Positions 1 to 14,732 of a stretch of DNA of 64,000 nt are shown here, piece by piece. Positions within the stretch are counted from its first letter, which is position 1; each line of letters starts with the position of its first letter. The stretch spans positions 8,007,001 through 8,071,000 of the forward strand of contig NC_092671.1 in assembly GCF_964355755.1 (NCBI RefSeq), in the 5' to 3' direction. The notes below the pieces were generated by a model that was not told the DNA's origin, ran no database searches, and saw only the letters and a list, made by a program, of their open reading frames with translations. Source of the stretch: Antedon mediterranea (taxonomy: Eukaryota; Echinodermata; Crinoidea; Comatulida; Antedonidae). A program made the translations under genes and the position numbers.

Positions 1-3000
1 AGGGATTTAACACGTCGGCTCTACACTGAATTACTCCATTAACCTTTCCCGTAACTACAGATACAAAATAGGCCGTAACCTATAGCAGTAAAATAAATCT
101 TGTACTATGTATTAGTTGTATGTAGTTTTAACCAAGCAATTTCGCTGTCTGAAGAGGCAGTTTGTTATGGGGCTTTCGCTTTATGTGATTTCTCGTTTCA
201 TTGTGATGGGCTATGTATTGTCGTAAATGTCCATTACCAAGATAATAATCGTAAATGCTATTGCAGCGAGGTCTGACCCCTTATATCACAGTAGTGTTAA
301 CAGCCTCTTTTTCTACATCAATTACCTAATTATGACTGGATAATTTATAAGTAATCACACTCAATTTAATTCCATTTTAACTTCCTATTAAGTATTTCTA
401 CTGGGTGAAATAAATATACACTGCTCTCGTTAAGAATGTAATTAAATAATTAATACAGGCCGTTATAATACTCAATAGACGCTATATATTTCAACGTTAA
501 CGAGACGATGTCTAAATAGACTTTTCCAATTGTTTAAACTACAAGACTGTTGTGATTTAAATGTTTAACGAATATTAGTTTTATTGTTTTCTTTTTTATA
601 TTACTTTTGTTGATTTTATAATTTCTGGAATGTATTAATGTCATACATACTACCGTACTGTATATCCTATTTTTTTAAATTATTTATTATTGTATTTATT
701 ACCGTATCGATATTTTTATATTTACTGCTGTATTAAGACTTCACTTTACTATAGTAGCAAACGATAGACAATTATTTTCTTGATGTAGGCCTACATCTGT
801 ATGCAATTTAGCGGTTAGGTGGTTCTTTTGTACAACTGTACCGTTTTATATTGAAACTATTACGGTATTACTATTATTATAGTTTTTCAGTATCACAATA
901 TCAAATCTATGTATATGCATTATAATCAAATACCCTTGATATACTTATTAATAAAGATTTAAATTCACACTTGTCGACATAACGATAGCCTATAATTGGG
1001 GCTATTGTAATCAATAGGGCATTATTGATTTGTAATACTTAACATTAATTCGTTTTTTATTCAATTTGTATTATTTATGGAAACGAATCAAAGTTAATTG
1101 AGGGTATAAAATGTTCCAAATGAGAGTAATTCTTATTAAAATTTGTTATTCGTACTATTAGTTGTAATATATACTAATATTATAACTTGGTTATAACTTG
1201 GCTACTCTACTCAAGATACGAGGCCTGTTCGAGTGAACTAAATAATATTTCCTTAATTTGCTTGTTGATCCATTGTTCAGTATTATCAAGGATTAACATG
1301 ATATTTCCCCTGGCGTGTTAAATCAAGATCTTCTCTTGTCAATCAAAGCATGTGTCCAGTGTTTATATTTTTTAAGAAAATACGTACACGCTATTCGGAA
1401 ATAAAGCATACTAACCGCATGTTGTGTTTAGGAAAAATACTTAAGCAACATCCTAGCAAATGTTGAGTGAAAATGTATGCTTTCTTACTGAAGTACTTTG
1501 TTTTAAAACATGTTGAATATAGGATAGGTTATATTAATATTATGATTGCTAAGCGTGGACAAGCAAAATATTTCCTGGTCTAGGTGTAGATTACGGTTTA
1601 AGGACCTCCGAATCGAGGAAATACTTGGTGTGTTGTGGTGGGACTAATGCCCTATGCACACCGTAACAATTGTCTACAACATGAATCAATTAACCGTTTT
1701 GAATCGATCATTATGCTAATCGATATCAACACATTAATATCCACCAGGTTATTTAATAAATAATTCAACTGACCACCGTGGTGTTAAAGGGTTGTCCAAC
1801 TGGTCAAGGTGGTGTGAAGTGTTGAATGTCCAGTCTAACTGACGACTGTTTTCATTTAAATAATAGTAATCATTATCATTTAAGAGCTTATATATTATGT
1901 CATCATACTTATGTAAAAAATATGCTGTACAACGATAATTCCAAATAACCTCCATGATGAATTAGGAATGATAGAATATGTCGCAGCAAAAACAAAGGTA
2001 AACTCACATGCAACAAACGTAATTGTCCCCAGCCCCACAAACACCCTCCCCACCCCTCGCCCAATAGTCACCTCTCATTACCCTTAACCCATCCCTACTG
2101 CAACGTATTTGTCTTGTGCTATTACATTTTTTGTAGTGTACTGTAAATATAGAGATAATGCCTTTTGTTAAATTATCTATTCTTATTAGTTAGTATGAAT
2201 AATTTAGAATAAATTATTTCAATTTTGACCCCCTAAAAAATAAATTGTTAAAATAAAATTCATTTTAAATATTTTCTATATATGTACTAATATCTATTAT
2301 AACTTAAAAACCATTAATTTGTCTTTAGATTTTTAAAGATAAACTCAAACACGCTTTGATTATTTACTCAAAACTACATTTTTTAAGATAATGCCCTTTC
2401 GTAAATCAGGGCAGTATCATTTTGCTGAATACCGTACAGATATTTCCATATATATATTTTTTTTCCCCAAAAGAACCAGTAACGTTTTCATATAGACTTC
2501 AATTTCTGGTGTTTATATTTGTTCATTTCAGTATTATTACGAAAATGTCAAACACGAACCGACCTAATGTATAACAAAGGAGATGTTTTTTTTTTCAACT
2601 GTGAACTAGTATATTGTATACTTATTCCTAACAATAAATGCCTTCTCATAAGTTGACCTTTTTTGTTTTTATATATAAAATGCTTGATTAAAACAAATTA
2701 ACCCAGCATCTATTCGTTCTTATTGTTGTGATTATAAAAGAAATAAGAATGGAAAATGTGCAGGCCTACTGACGAATAAAAGTATGCAACGGGCAAACGA
2801 GTCCTCTAGTATAGGCCTATGCATACCGGAACACAGGCTCCTATCATTCTAAATGGCATCATCAAGGAGCTTTAATATTATGTAATCGTAGTAATCACTA
2901 GTAATCACTAAAATAATGTGTTAAGATATAATCATTTACCGGTACCAAATATGGAAATGTAAGCTATCTTTACAAGAGAAAATTAAATGTAATAGTCTGT

Positions 3001-3724
3001 TCATGTTCCTAAACTAATGTTATTTCTGTTTCGATTATGTTTTATTGGTAATTCATCAGTGATATTTGTGTTTAATTTGCTATTTTCGTGACAAGTATAA
3101 CTGTAAATACATGGCCTAGAGTATAAAAAGTTCAAACCATCGGGTAGGTCCATTACAGTTATGCTATCCTTGAGCAAGGTACTTCATTCCTACCTACTGT
3201 TTTATGACCATCACTATAGTGACAAATTACAACCAACAAGAGAATCTACATTCCGGAAGATAAACATAATGAACATCATTTTTTTAAAGTTGTCATTACC
3301 TTACACAAAAGTCTTCTAAAGTAGAAACACCGATAACTTAATGTATAAAAAATCCCACTAAATAATAAAAGAGAAAAAAAACAGTTTCCAAAAATGTCTG
3401 TTTAAGATATCAAAATAAAACAATTCGGCTGGAATTTAGTTTGTTTATTTTGTTGAATCATGTTCATTTAATTGAAGTTCAATTTCAATTAAAGTTAATA
3501 TTAAGTGAAACACCATCGCAACGGACATGGTTTTTATCTAAAAACATAAACATTCCAAAGAAAGTGAATGAACATCCCGATCCCAAAATATAGAACAACA
3601 GTACGGGAACATTTCATTGTATTTCTATAGATTTAATGTTCAGAAACAATCGAAATCAGATTCAGGGGCTTAATTGTTCATACGCATACAGGTAGTGCAT
3701 TTCGTTATTAAAATTAAATCGGTT
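1..3724. other. 3' part of the Hox7 intron, no exon seen
   Basis: This is very AT-rich non-coding DNA upstream of the Hox7 homeodomain exon. I looked for a first Hox exon (N-terminal MSS-Y motif, or a YPWM motif followed by a splice donor) and found none, so exon 1 should lie outside the window and the intron exceeds 4.7 kb. The only open frame of any length (1749-1955, minus strand) has no recognisable composition. A C-rich tract at about 2026-2096 stands out from its surroundings; on the minus strand it contains four runs of three or more G. Confidence 0.6.
2044..2062 (-). other. predicted G-quadruplex motif
   Basis: The + strand reads CCC-T-CCCC-A-CCCC-TCG-CCC. On the minus strand this is four G-runs separated by loops of 3, 1 and 1 bases, a textbook intramolecular quadruplex pattern. 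It is the core of a roughly 70-bp C-rich, G-poor stretch in otherwise AT-rich intron. Whether it folds or functions is unknown. Confidence 0.55.
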
Positions 3725-3975
3725 GCCATACTTTATTCGGTAACATACTTATTCGGTGCCGTACTTATTCGGTTTGAGGGGCCCTCAAAATCAGCTTTCG
3801 CTGGCTGGGTCACCCTCATGAATAAATAAATAATACTTACTCATTCAGTGCCGTACTTATTCGGTAGACTTACTTATTCGGTAGTCGTATTTATTCGGTA
3901 ACCTTACTTATTCGATAACCTTACTTATTCGGTAGCATTACTTATTCGTTATCCGTATACTTATTCGGTGTCCTA
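3725..3975 (+). repeat. minisatellite, core ACTTATTCGGTA, 16-17 bp period, about 11 copies
   Basis: The core TTATTCGG recurs at 3733, 3749, 3765, 3841 (degenerate), 3857, 3874, 3891, 3908, 3925, 3942 and 3961. The spacing is 16 bp in the first copies and 17 bp in most of the later ones. A non-repeat insert of about 65 bp (3774-3838) splits the array. The insert begins with GGGGCCC and is unlike its flanks. The array ends about 720 bp before the Hox7 homeodomain exon, inside the intron. Confidence 0.9.
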
Positions 3976-5019
<1,044 letters not shown>

Positions 5020-5601
5020 AACTTACAAAACAGATAGGACTGAGAAGAAAATAATTAAAAACTATAATATACGATGTACTGTACATAATAATTTGACGGT
5101 TGAACAAATTGAGGTAATCCGAGCGTTATACACGTTTCTGGTGTTGCCTTTACCTTTTATACGTTTGCTGGCTTGACGACACAAAGGTTCTGGGCCCGGG
5201 AGTAAAGAAGTAACCGATGGGACAGCACCATGTATCGTTGATACCGTGCACCGTATCGATACCATGCACTGGTATCGTTTATGTAGGCTAAGCCAGAGGA
5301 GGGTTCACATGGCGCTGTAATTCACGAACGAACAAAAACAGCAAAGTGTAGGCCTACAGAATATGAAACAGTATGCGTGTTACTTTCATGGGCGTTTTGC
5401 AATTAGGCCTACAATCTTTCGTTTTAAAGTTATAATTCTTTTGTTTTTTTATATTAATTTTCTCATATCAAAGACTTTTTTTTAATAAAAAAATAAGGTC
5501 TACAAGCGTCAGAAATGGTTAGGCCTATATGGTTTGAAAACTCAACACAATTATAGTGTGTGAAATCAATATAAACATTTGTGCTAAATAATGATAATAA
5601 A
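5020..5601 (+). promoter_or_regulatory. probable Hox7 3' UTR and poly(A) signal
   Basis: Downstream of the Hox7 stop, AATAAA occurs at 5484-5489 and again at 5596-5601. The second is followed by a T/GT-rich stretch (TTTGTTTTGTCTTG), the usual arrangement of a cleavage signal. In DNA this AT-rich AATAAA is common by chance, so the choice is tentative. The 3' UTR would be about 0.6 kb. Confidence 0.35.
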
Positions 5602-7848
5602 CTTTGTTTTGTCTTGTTTAATTATTGATAATGATGTAGGCCAGTCTGTAGTGTAATAACACAAATACAATATCAATTGTATCAGTACAAACAGTGTTTT
5701 AGGCGCGCGTCAAAATTTGCGACGAAATAGGGCCTACCATAAATCTTTTCTAACTGAGTAAATATAAAAAAAAAAATAAGAACAACCAGTACTTATTTTT
5801 TTGCCGGTTTTTCTGGTCCATGTGTCATGTTCGTATCTGCATTAAACACGTTGATATAGCACAACAAGAAAATTAATATAGCAACATGACAGAAAATTCA
5901 TGCGTTCAAGCTAATCTAACAAAAATAATTCTATACCGTATTTCAATATTAAGATAGGCCTACGATATAATTTATTATCAAATTATAGAGATAGTGTTAT
6001 GTTTCTGTTCTGTTCTTATTCTGAAATTGACCCCTGACAATTTATACCCCTCCTTTTGTTCCAAGTATATTTTTTAGATTCTTTCAGAAAATATGTTCTA
6101 CATGGGCTGCTTAGGCTTAGGCCTATACAGTAGGAATATCTTATCAGAAATTGCAGTACTGATACCGATAAACGGAATTTATATTTTATTATCCGCTTGA
6201 TTAAAATCTATAATAATAAAATACAGAATCAAATATGGCATGATTAGCAATTATCATTTATACACAAGTATATAGTATTATCTAAAGGCAATGTTATATA
6301 AGTCTTCACATAGCGACATTTTATTTATTTAACGCGATGTATAACCAAGATGATACTATTAAAATAACCTTAAATATCCCTATACAACTTATTGTAAATC
6401 TGTAAATCTGTTTAGTAAAATGGTTTGTTCATTATGGGACCTAAAAAAAACCTGATTGCGTGTGCCATCTGTTGACAGATGGAATAGTAGGCCTTTTAAA
6501 AATTTTATTTAAAAACAGCCAACCATGAAAAGTCATTTTCAAAATTCTGACATTGAAGACTGGTTTTATATGAATGTAGTTTAAGTGTGCTTGTCTAACG
6601 TGAATTTCAGTATGATATCCTTTAACATAAAAAGGGCTTAAGGCTACAACCGTATATTTTACTCAAAAAAGCCCTGTCGTGTGTTTAATAAACACGTTAA
6701 TACCGAAAAGACGATATTGTATATCCATGGCTTAAAATTACATTTTATTTAATGTTCATATTAGAACCATTTCTGTTTTTTTTTTACTATCGATGAAGAT
6801 GATATTATTGATACATGAGGTTTTAAAAAAATCAAGGGATTTTACTTGACTTGCCTACTAAAAGGAATTTATGAATATGCTTACCTAGTAAAAATAAGTA
6901 CCGTAAGGGTCAAGAAAAAACTAATTTTGTAACAAAATATACGTTTAGGTCTATTACCGGTATTGTTGTTTTTAAGTGTACTGTACCTCTGCATTTTCAT
7001 GAAAAAAGAAAAAAGAATTATATATATATATAACATTATTTTTTGTCAGTCGCACTACGAAAGGAAGCAAACGTTGTCGCTTGTGTACAAAAGCTGATAA
7101 ACAGGTTTTGTACGCGTCTCTCTTTTTTTCTATCATTCCTTTACAGTATTCCATTTGCCCAGAAAACACTTTTGATAATTGTAATGTCAATTTCATAAAT
7201 ATTCTGTGTAATAACTGTATGTGATTTAGTCGTTTTATTTTATTTATATATGATTAATGTATGATATAACCTCGTCTTTTTGAGGACATTTTAAAAGCGG
7301 TGCTAATGCGATGTGAATTGAATTGTCTTTCGATTAAGAAAAAGAAAAGAAATAAATAAATTTAATTGACTTAATGAATTACTGAATATTTTGATATTTT
7401 TTGTTCAAAACGAGTTTTGCTTTTACGTACAGTGTATTCTAGATTGATGACGTCACATTAAATGTACCGGTAATTAAGAGTAAGAAATCAATGTCGACAA
7501 TTGTTGCTTGGTTTCCCTTTTTAAAACGCAACGCAAACGCGTGGCTAAACGCAACTGCGCCATTATGATTGGGTCAATGCGTTCTTTCATCTTTCTTTCT
7601 TTTTTTATTTCCATTCACAAAATCATAAATAGGCTATACATAAATAATCATAGTACAAAAAGAATGGAAAGGCGGAATCTCTAAAGCATAGCTTATTATA
7701 AGTTAAAATCCCCTGTTAAAAAAAATATATATTATATAAATAGAAATATGAAAAAAGGCACAAGGGCATAGGCCAAACATTTAACTTTTAATAAAATGCA
7801 AACAATCTTTTTTTTTACTTAAGAAAAGGATAAATGTACGTTCACACT
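5602..7848. other. intergenic DNA, no gene seen
   Basis: AT-rich spacer 3' of Hox7. It holds several TAGGCCTA palindromes, a short (TA)n run near 7020, a perfect cAMP-response-type octamer TGACGTCA at 7448-7455, and a GCGCAAC-type segment at 7501-7580 that resembles 43862-44006. Open frames here (for example 6972-7196, minus strand) have AT-driven compositions and no motif. Confidence 0.5.
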
Positions 7849-7980
7849 GAGCTTTTTCTACAGTTTGTGACAAACTTTGATGTGTCCATATATGGACATG
7901 ATGATGTCATATCACTACCATTTTTGGGAATATATCATTAGGATATTTGTGCACATCATTTTTTAGTTTGATACGGTAGT
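7849..7980. mobile_element. degraded MITE, AGCTCTGTC family
   Basis: Diverged copy of the family best seen at 52308 and 35869. Recognisable parts are GAGCTTTTTCTACAGTTTG at the left, the internal block GTGTCCATATATGGACATGA TGATGTCATATCACTACCA (split here for length), and the right-hand GCACATCA...TAGTTTGATA before a damaged end. Target duplications are no longer visible. Confidence 0.6.
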
Positions 7981-9817
7981 TTTGACCGAGTTTTACGTTT
8001 TTGCCTACACACGTTGGTTTAAGTACGGTACCTCAATGTACCGCCTATATCTATATTATATTAACATTATTATATTTATGAATATCATTTGCATGCATAA
8101 CTTACCGGTTATCACTTGCTCTTTTCCACGATCACTTAATATAAGACATAGGCCTACTAAAACATTCATTTAAACATTCAATTATATTACGAACTGTGCA
8201 ATCAGTTAACTATATAAGTACAGTCATGAATTTTATATACTTAAACATATAAAGATTGTCACTTAGTCTTTTTCCTCCTTTGACTGTGCAACAGTTCAAC
8301 TTGCCGTTCACATCGTACCTCATAAACTATTATGAATAAATACATAAAGTAAATCCTCAAACGTGTAATTCTATGATTATAAACATGGAACTAAATGCTT
8401 GCAGACAGAATATATTAGTTATTATTCATTTTATTAACAGCAAACACAGTCTGAAGAATAAAAAAACTTTTGTTTTTGGACACTGCTTTTATTTCATTTT
8501 ATTTCTAAAACAAAGCGGAAATAAAAATCAAATTAAATGATTAACGATTCAATTACTCTTGCGAATCGATACCAAATCCATACAGGCTAAAATAATGAAT
8601 TAAAAAAATATAAGAGGCCTATATTATTAATTTTATAATAGGTCCAGGTATCAACTTGAATTTGTCAGTACTGTAAGTGATTTTGATATATAAACATTCA
8701 TACTATTGTCAACAAAAGCAGAAACAGGGAAATTTGGTGAATGAAATCAACTATAGGCTTATATATTAAAAATGTGTTTTTATTGTTGAATAAAATCACT
8801 AAAAAGCCTGTCGTTTTAGTGGTCTTTCATTAGAGGTAGAACATAATATAACTACATGCTGTATGCTCTGTCAATTAAAACAAATAGTTTGTCATGGAGA
8901 GAATGGTTAAACAAATCTATAATTATTAAACTTTTTGGAAAGCAAAGCGGGTATAGCACTAATTGTACTCTTTTTTTTTTTCTAATCTCATCAGCGGCAA
9001 CAATAGAAATCTCAGTACACAGCCGTTGTCTGTCTATCCACAGTATACTAACAATCCATTGTAGGCCAATCTGTATCCTAAGTTGAGACACTTCCTTTGT
9101 GTCAGTATTTAACTTAAATGTGTAAAGCATTTATCTTGGACAAAGCATTTAAATTGAACAAATGAAAATGAAAAGGTGACGTTTAGTCAGCCACGGTTTT
9201 ATATTATTTGTAGGCCTCTCCAAAAATGAAACATATGCTGTTGGATGTTATTTGTCGAGTGATGATAGTCGAATTTTGAATTTATACTGTAGCAACATAG
9301 TACGGTACACACTGACCGTTGGTTAAAAACATATTATATATTAATAATATATAATAAGCCCTATTTATTCTTCTACTATGGGCGGCCACTAGGGTAAAAC
9401 TAGGCAAAGTGATAAAAGCAGAACAAAGTATTAAAAACGACTTGAAACGCGTTTCGAAACTGCTTAAATCTACAATTGTTTTCTTCATAAATAAGATAAG
9501 CCAATTAAGCTGTACAAAGTCCGGTCACGGTTTCTTCGTTCATTGATTGTTCGAATTCCTATAAATGAATTAATAGTCATTGAGGTAACTAAATTCTTAC
9601 ATATTAATTATGTTTGTTAGCGATGTTCTACTAAAGTAAGGTCGAGAGTCAGCGTAATGATGTATCGATGGGAGAAGAAGCCGAGGTTTAAATTCCCATT
9701 TCAACTATTAGTCGTATTTCCTGGAGAGATTAATCAATTTGCCGACTTGCCGATTCTCCTTCGTGTTTTTATTACTTATTTAATAATATAGAAAATAATG
9801 CACGCAAACATCGAAAA

Positions 9818-9848
9818 AATACCATAAGCATCATTTGCTTATGGTATT
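9818..9848. repeat. perfect 13-bp inverted repeat, 5-nt loop
   Basis: AATACCATAAGCA at 9818-9830 is the exact reverse complement of TGCTTATGGTATT at 9836-9848, with loop TCATT. It is isolated in AT-rich spacer with no terminal-repeat context, so its nature is open: a hairpin RNA, or a relic of a small palindromic element. Confidence 0.7.
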
Positions 9849-12576
9849 GCTAAAGTATTGCTGTTAAAATGTAAATTTCCTATTACTTTACTAAATTATT
9901 AAATTAGTGAAATCAATTATTCCCTGTTCACTCTTATATAAAATCTAAATTATAAAATTAAAATAAATATTATAAGCTTATGTACATTTTCGTTCCCTTT
10001 TCTAAATTTCAGTTGTATAAGTTACAAGTTATTTAGTTATTCTGTTATTTATGAAATTATGAATTGAATTGCTATGGCCACTTCCTATAGTTTTAATTGA
10101 TCTGTTTAGTTGACTTTTCCATAAATACAATATTATTTAAAATCCATATTATTTTTATAATTAAATAATAAGGACTATTGATGGGAGTACCGCAACATAA
10201 TCAAATTAGTTAACATAAACTAAATATCTGAATTTTGTGAACAGAATATTAAGAAAATTAGGCTTTTATTATTTTTTATAAATTAAAACAGAACGAAAAG
10301 GTTACCACTTTATTCGAAAAGAATTTTATAAACTGTACGGTAAATAAGTGAAGTTCGTTAAAACAAAAAATAGATGATAATGCTATATTTACGAGTTATT
10401 TATTCTCGTTCGGCTAAAAGTATTCTTATTTCATCTTTCGGTAATCTGCCGAATAAACAAACATCGTGTTTATTAACCAACGCCATTAACGAAATCATGT
10501 GCCTTTTAGTTGCAGCGAAAATCGGTAAAGAATTAAGCTTACAGCACAGAAAAAGCGAGTTTTACTGCATCGTATCATGAACCTACGGATTGCATGCTTA
10601 AGTAACACAATGACTTTGATATTTAAATGTCACGAAAGAGGAACGCTATCGATGGTTTTTGCAATATTTCGTCTTCTGGCCCCGAATAAGGAGTATATAC
10701 AAATTAAAAAATAATTATAATTATTAGTATACCATGAATTACTGAATTTTGATTGAATATTGTTATAAATATTGTAATTTTATTAATATAGGCCTATACT
10801 AGTTTAATGTATTATTATTTTAAAACAATATTTTAAAGCAATATTGTTGATTTAAAATCCATAAATATCGATGGTGATGATGATGCGCTCATCAGTTTAT
10901 TACGAACGACGTCATGTTAATTCATTGTGCGCATTCGGAGATATTGGGACGTGTTTTCTCAGTTTTGATGGTTTGCAAATTGAAAACTCCCTATTATAAG
11001 CTATACCGTGAATATTATGAACCTGTAGCAGATAAACATAAATAGGCACAGGTACACATTGGGATAAACATTTGTAAGAAAGAGAGGCGAAAATGACCTC
11101 AAATATGATAACGATATTTCGTCAGGAAATTACAAAGAGATGACGTACGTATGCATGCACCATTTTCAATCAGACTGGAGGTGCGCATTATTTCCGCGCT
11201 GTAAAAGGGTAACTAGATTTCCCGGTAACTCAATATACTCTATATTATTTATATCTGCTTATTTGACATTTACTTCTCTATACCTGTTAAAGTCAATAAA
11301 GAAGTTTAAATATTCAAAAATATAAATAAACCTTAGGCCTATGTGTGACTTTACTGAAAATAAAATTAACCACGGAAAGAAACAGCAAATCAAAGTTCTG
11401 TAAAACACAACATTATAAATTACCTATCCATTATACTACTAGAATTTCAAACAAATCAAAAATATGTACCGAGCATTGGCCTTTAATTTAGGTAATATAA
11501 TTCAACGTAAGCATACCCCTTACGAAAATAGATTGGCCCATTTTGAATCAGACATTGGATGGTATGGTTATGCAATCTTTCTCTGTTATTACATTTATCT
11601 TTTGTTTACATAGAAAACAATTTATGAGACTGAAGAAAGGTTAAAAATCCATCCCACCGCTTCATTTTATAAAACTCATTATGGATCCATTTTATGTAAA
11701 ACTTTTGTAACGTCATCATTTGACTTTAAGATATCTATGTTGTTTTAGGTTGTAATGTTCATACAGCATATTTTGCATCTTTTCTCGATTTTACTCCCAA
11801 ATGTTAATTTATATTTATCTATATAAACAATCTCTTTTATATATAGTTATTTGCTACAAATGTCGGAAAATATCCCCAATAACGGAAATCACCTACGATA
11901 AGTGCATGGTCAACGTGAAGAATTAAAATACTGTTTTATATTAATTTTATTTTCATATCGGTTTGTGCCGTTATGTTCCGCAGATTATCTAATCATTGGA
12001 ATCGTACTATACTAACAGCAGCATGTTGTTATGTATTAAGATGTAGGGTGCAAACACGTAGTACCATGGTGGTTTACTAAGACAGATAATTTCTGAACGA
12101 GAAACCATTGGCATATTATTAAGGTATATTAAAACAATTTTCAATACATTCAAAACAACAAAGACATACGTTTGTCCATTAGCATTGAACCTCCTCCTCT
12201 TCCGGTCTTGTGTCCTTCGGTTCGACCATTATTTTTCAGACAGCAAGGAAAGGCGTTCTTCAATAGCGTGCTTCGCTATTTTTAGAACAATTTCATTTGC
12301 ATACTAAGTGTGTTTACTGAATTCCCGAATACTTTAAAATAGTATACGTTGTAAACATGCATACGTACGTCACAAAACAGACTTCTGATTACGCAAACAA
12401 GATCAAACCATAAGACAACGGTTTTATATTTAAACTTTATTTTTTGACAATGCTTTATCATAGATTGAGATATTAGTGAATTATCATCTCAATATTGTGT
12501 TTTTTACTGTATTATTATGTTATTGGCAAAACACCTATAGAAACATACAAATAATAACTTAACATTAAATATATAT

Positions 12577-12605
12577 ATGTCATCTTCATTAAAAGAAGAT
12601 GACAT
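12577..12605. repeat. perfect 11-bp inverted repeat, 7-nt loop
   Basis: ATGTCATCTTC at 12577-12587 pairs exactly with GAAGATGACAT at 12595-12605, with loop ATTAAAA. A short (AT)n run precedes it. No function can be assigned. Confidence 0.65.
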
Positions 12606-14289
12606 TATCTATCCTTAAATATGTATGTTTGGTTTCGATGGAATGTCATCATCATGATACACTGATGGCCTATACTAAATATGTTATTGAAATACAATTC
12701 GCCGAATTATCTATCAAAATCATTAAAAAAATGAACATCAACAAGTTATTTCATCAAAATAGCATGCACTCCTCCTTTGTATTACAATAATAATACGTAT
12801 TATGTTTCGTGTCATAAAATTGTCAGCAACAATTACGTCACACACCATTATTAAAAAACTATTAAGTACTCTTCAGGTGAAACAATGACGGTTGGCAAAC
12901 ATTGTAAGCACGCGACAGCACGTTTCATTTCTCCAGCTGGTGGTGCTGTTTGTGATAGCATTCTAACCCGGGTGTGTACCTTGTTGGCGATTAAATCTTT
13001 TTTCCTCTTTAAGTGTGTGTATCCAGTTACATAACGTTATCTGGTTGTCCACGCGCACCAAATCAGAGGTATTTAAGGATACATAAAACGTTGTCCTTTT
13101 GTTCCTTATTGTATTTGTGGCGACCAGTTGATGTCATTAAAACATTATACTTTGTGTTTCTAGATGATGAGAGGACAATTGCCATTCTTCCGTTATTAGG
13201 CTATACCTGTCCTGTTAGAAATTGTATTCATTATAATTGTTATCCTGTATCCAGGAAAAAATGAGCTCAAATATTGGCAATCCGCGTTTATCTGCGAAAC
13301 CATCCAATATTGCATTTATCTTTGTCGTATAAAGTGTGTGAAACAAGCCGTTTTTTATACTGTAGTGTTACAAAGAATCATTTAAACTATTTTAACATAA
13401 CTGTAGGCCTATACATTTTTATTGCGAGTCACACAAAATATACGGTACCACCGCCATGTTGTTATCCGTTGTCACGTCATCAGGCCTCATTTTAACATTC
13501 TTATTTTTACAGGTTAGTAGGCTTCCCTGAAACAAAAAAATTAAAATCCATAAAGTAAAATTTTTAAAGCTAATTATAATACATGCAATCTTCAAATAAA
13601 TTCTCGCGCGTGCGTTAGATGTGTGTCTCATATCTGATGATAAAAACAACAATCTATTTACTTTGTAGTAATTTAACAACCAGTCAAGTTACAAAAAAAC
13701 CCTATGTCTCTTAACATTTTGCGCGCGAGTTATTTCTTTCGTAGTAATATTATTGCAATTGTAGCTCAAAAGAATGTTACTGCATTCAAATTATGACCCA
13801 TTTATGTAGTTCGTAAAACGAAATTGGAATTAAAAAGTAAGACGATATGACAATTTAGTATGTAAATACATATAACAGTTATATTTATGCTTGTCCAGCG
13901 TTCGTTTATGGTTGATATTCGTTGCATTGATTTATATATCGTTGTATTTAGATTATAATTTCCAGTTTTACAATAAGTACATTTTGATAGCAGTTTATCT
14001 ACGTTATCACACTACATTCATTACATTTCCTCTCTTTAATGTAATTGATTTACGTTTAGGAACAGGAATCTCGTAAAATAAGACAAATTGTATTGCGCAT
14101 GTCCAGTAACAATATTGAGCGCGCGATATGTAATCACATTGAAATATTCATCTAGCCTATATTAGGACATTACAGAACTACGGTACCATAAATCATTTTT
14201 ATAATTCATCTTTTTACACTATTTTTAATTTGTTTAATACAAATGAATCGAATTGAAAAATTACATGTAGGCCTAATGTATATACAGTA

Positions 14290-14402
14290 TATAACATGAT
14301 ATTGTTGCGATTATGTTAATAAATCATATTTATTTATATCAAGCCCTCACATAATAATAAAAAGAAAACAGATATATATGTGGAAAAGGGCAAGGGACCA
14401 TC
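14290..14402 (+). repeat. local direct repeat, copy A
   Basis: Starts with TATAACATGATATTGTTGCG and ends with GTGGAAAAGGGCAAGGGACC. Both ends recur in the same order in copy B (14481-14642). Copy B carries about 45 extra bases between the two blocks. The sequence is non-coding and the family is unknown. Confidence 0.8.
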
Positions 14403-14480
14403 ATTTACTTGGTAAAATACAAGTTATTGAAATTATGAAAATATTTGAAATTACACGTAATGTGTTACAAAAGGTACCAG

Positions 14481-14642
14481 TATAACATGATATTGTTGCG
14501 ATTATGTTGCCCTTGTTTCCTATTCGTTGCCGGTTGTCCTCTACATGTTTTGTTTCACTCATTTATTTATATCAGGCCCTCACATGATAATAAATTTTAA
14601 AAAGAAACAGATATATATATGTGGAAAAGGGCAAGGGACCAC
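14481..14642 (+). repeat. local direct repeat, copy B
   Basis: Same end blocks as copy A at 14290-14402. Shared internal matches include TATTTATATCA-GCCCTCACAT and AACAGATATATATGTGG-type sequence. The extra central bases (roughly 14509-14555) are either an insertion here or a deletion in copy A. A further repeat (14733-14822) follows almost directly. Confidence 0.8.
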
Positions 14643-14732
14643 CATCGTTAAGGTGCTAAATCTTCTCACGGCCTGGAAATCGCCAGAGTTAGCAAGTTGT
14701 GGCCTTGCAAAATGCAGCGTTTTCTGTAAATG

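Larger units (their letters stand above)
7981..14289. other. intergenic DNA, no gene seen
   Basis: About 6 kb of AT-rich spacer. Open frames such as 8852-9130 (minus) and 13013-13264 (plus) show no domain, no Hox-type motif and no splice-site context, and are taken as chance. Perfect hairpins occur at 9818-9848 and 12577-12605, listed separately. A remnant like a tRNA B-box (GGTTTAAATTCCC) lies near 9680. Confidence 0.5.
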
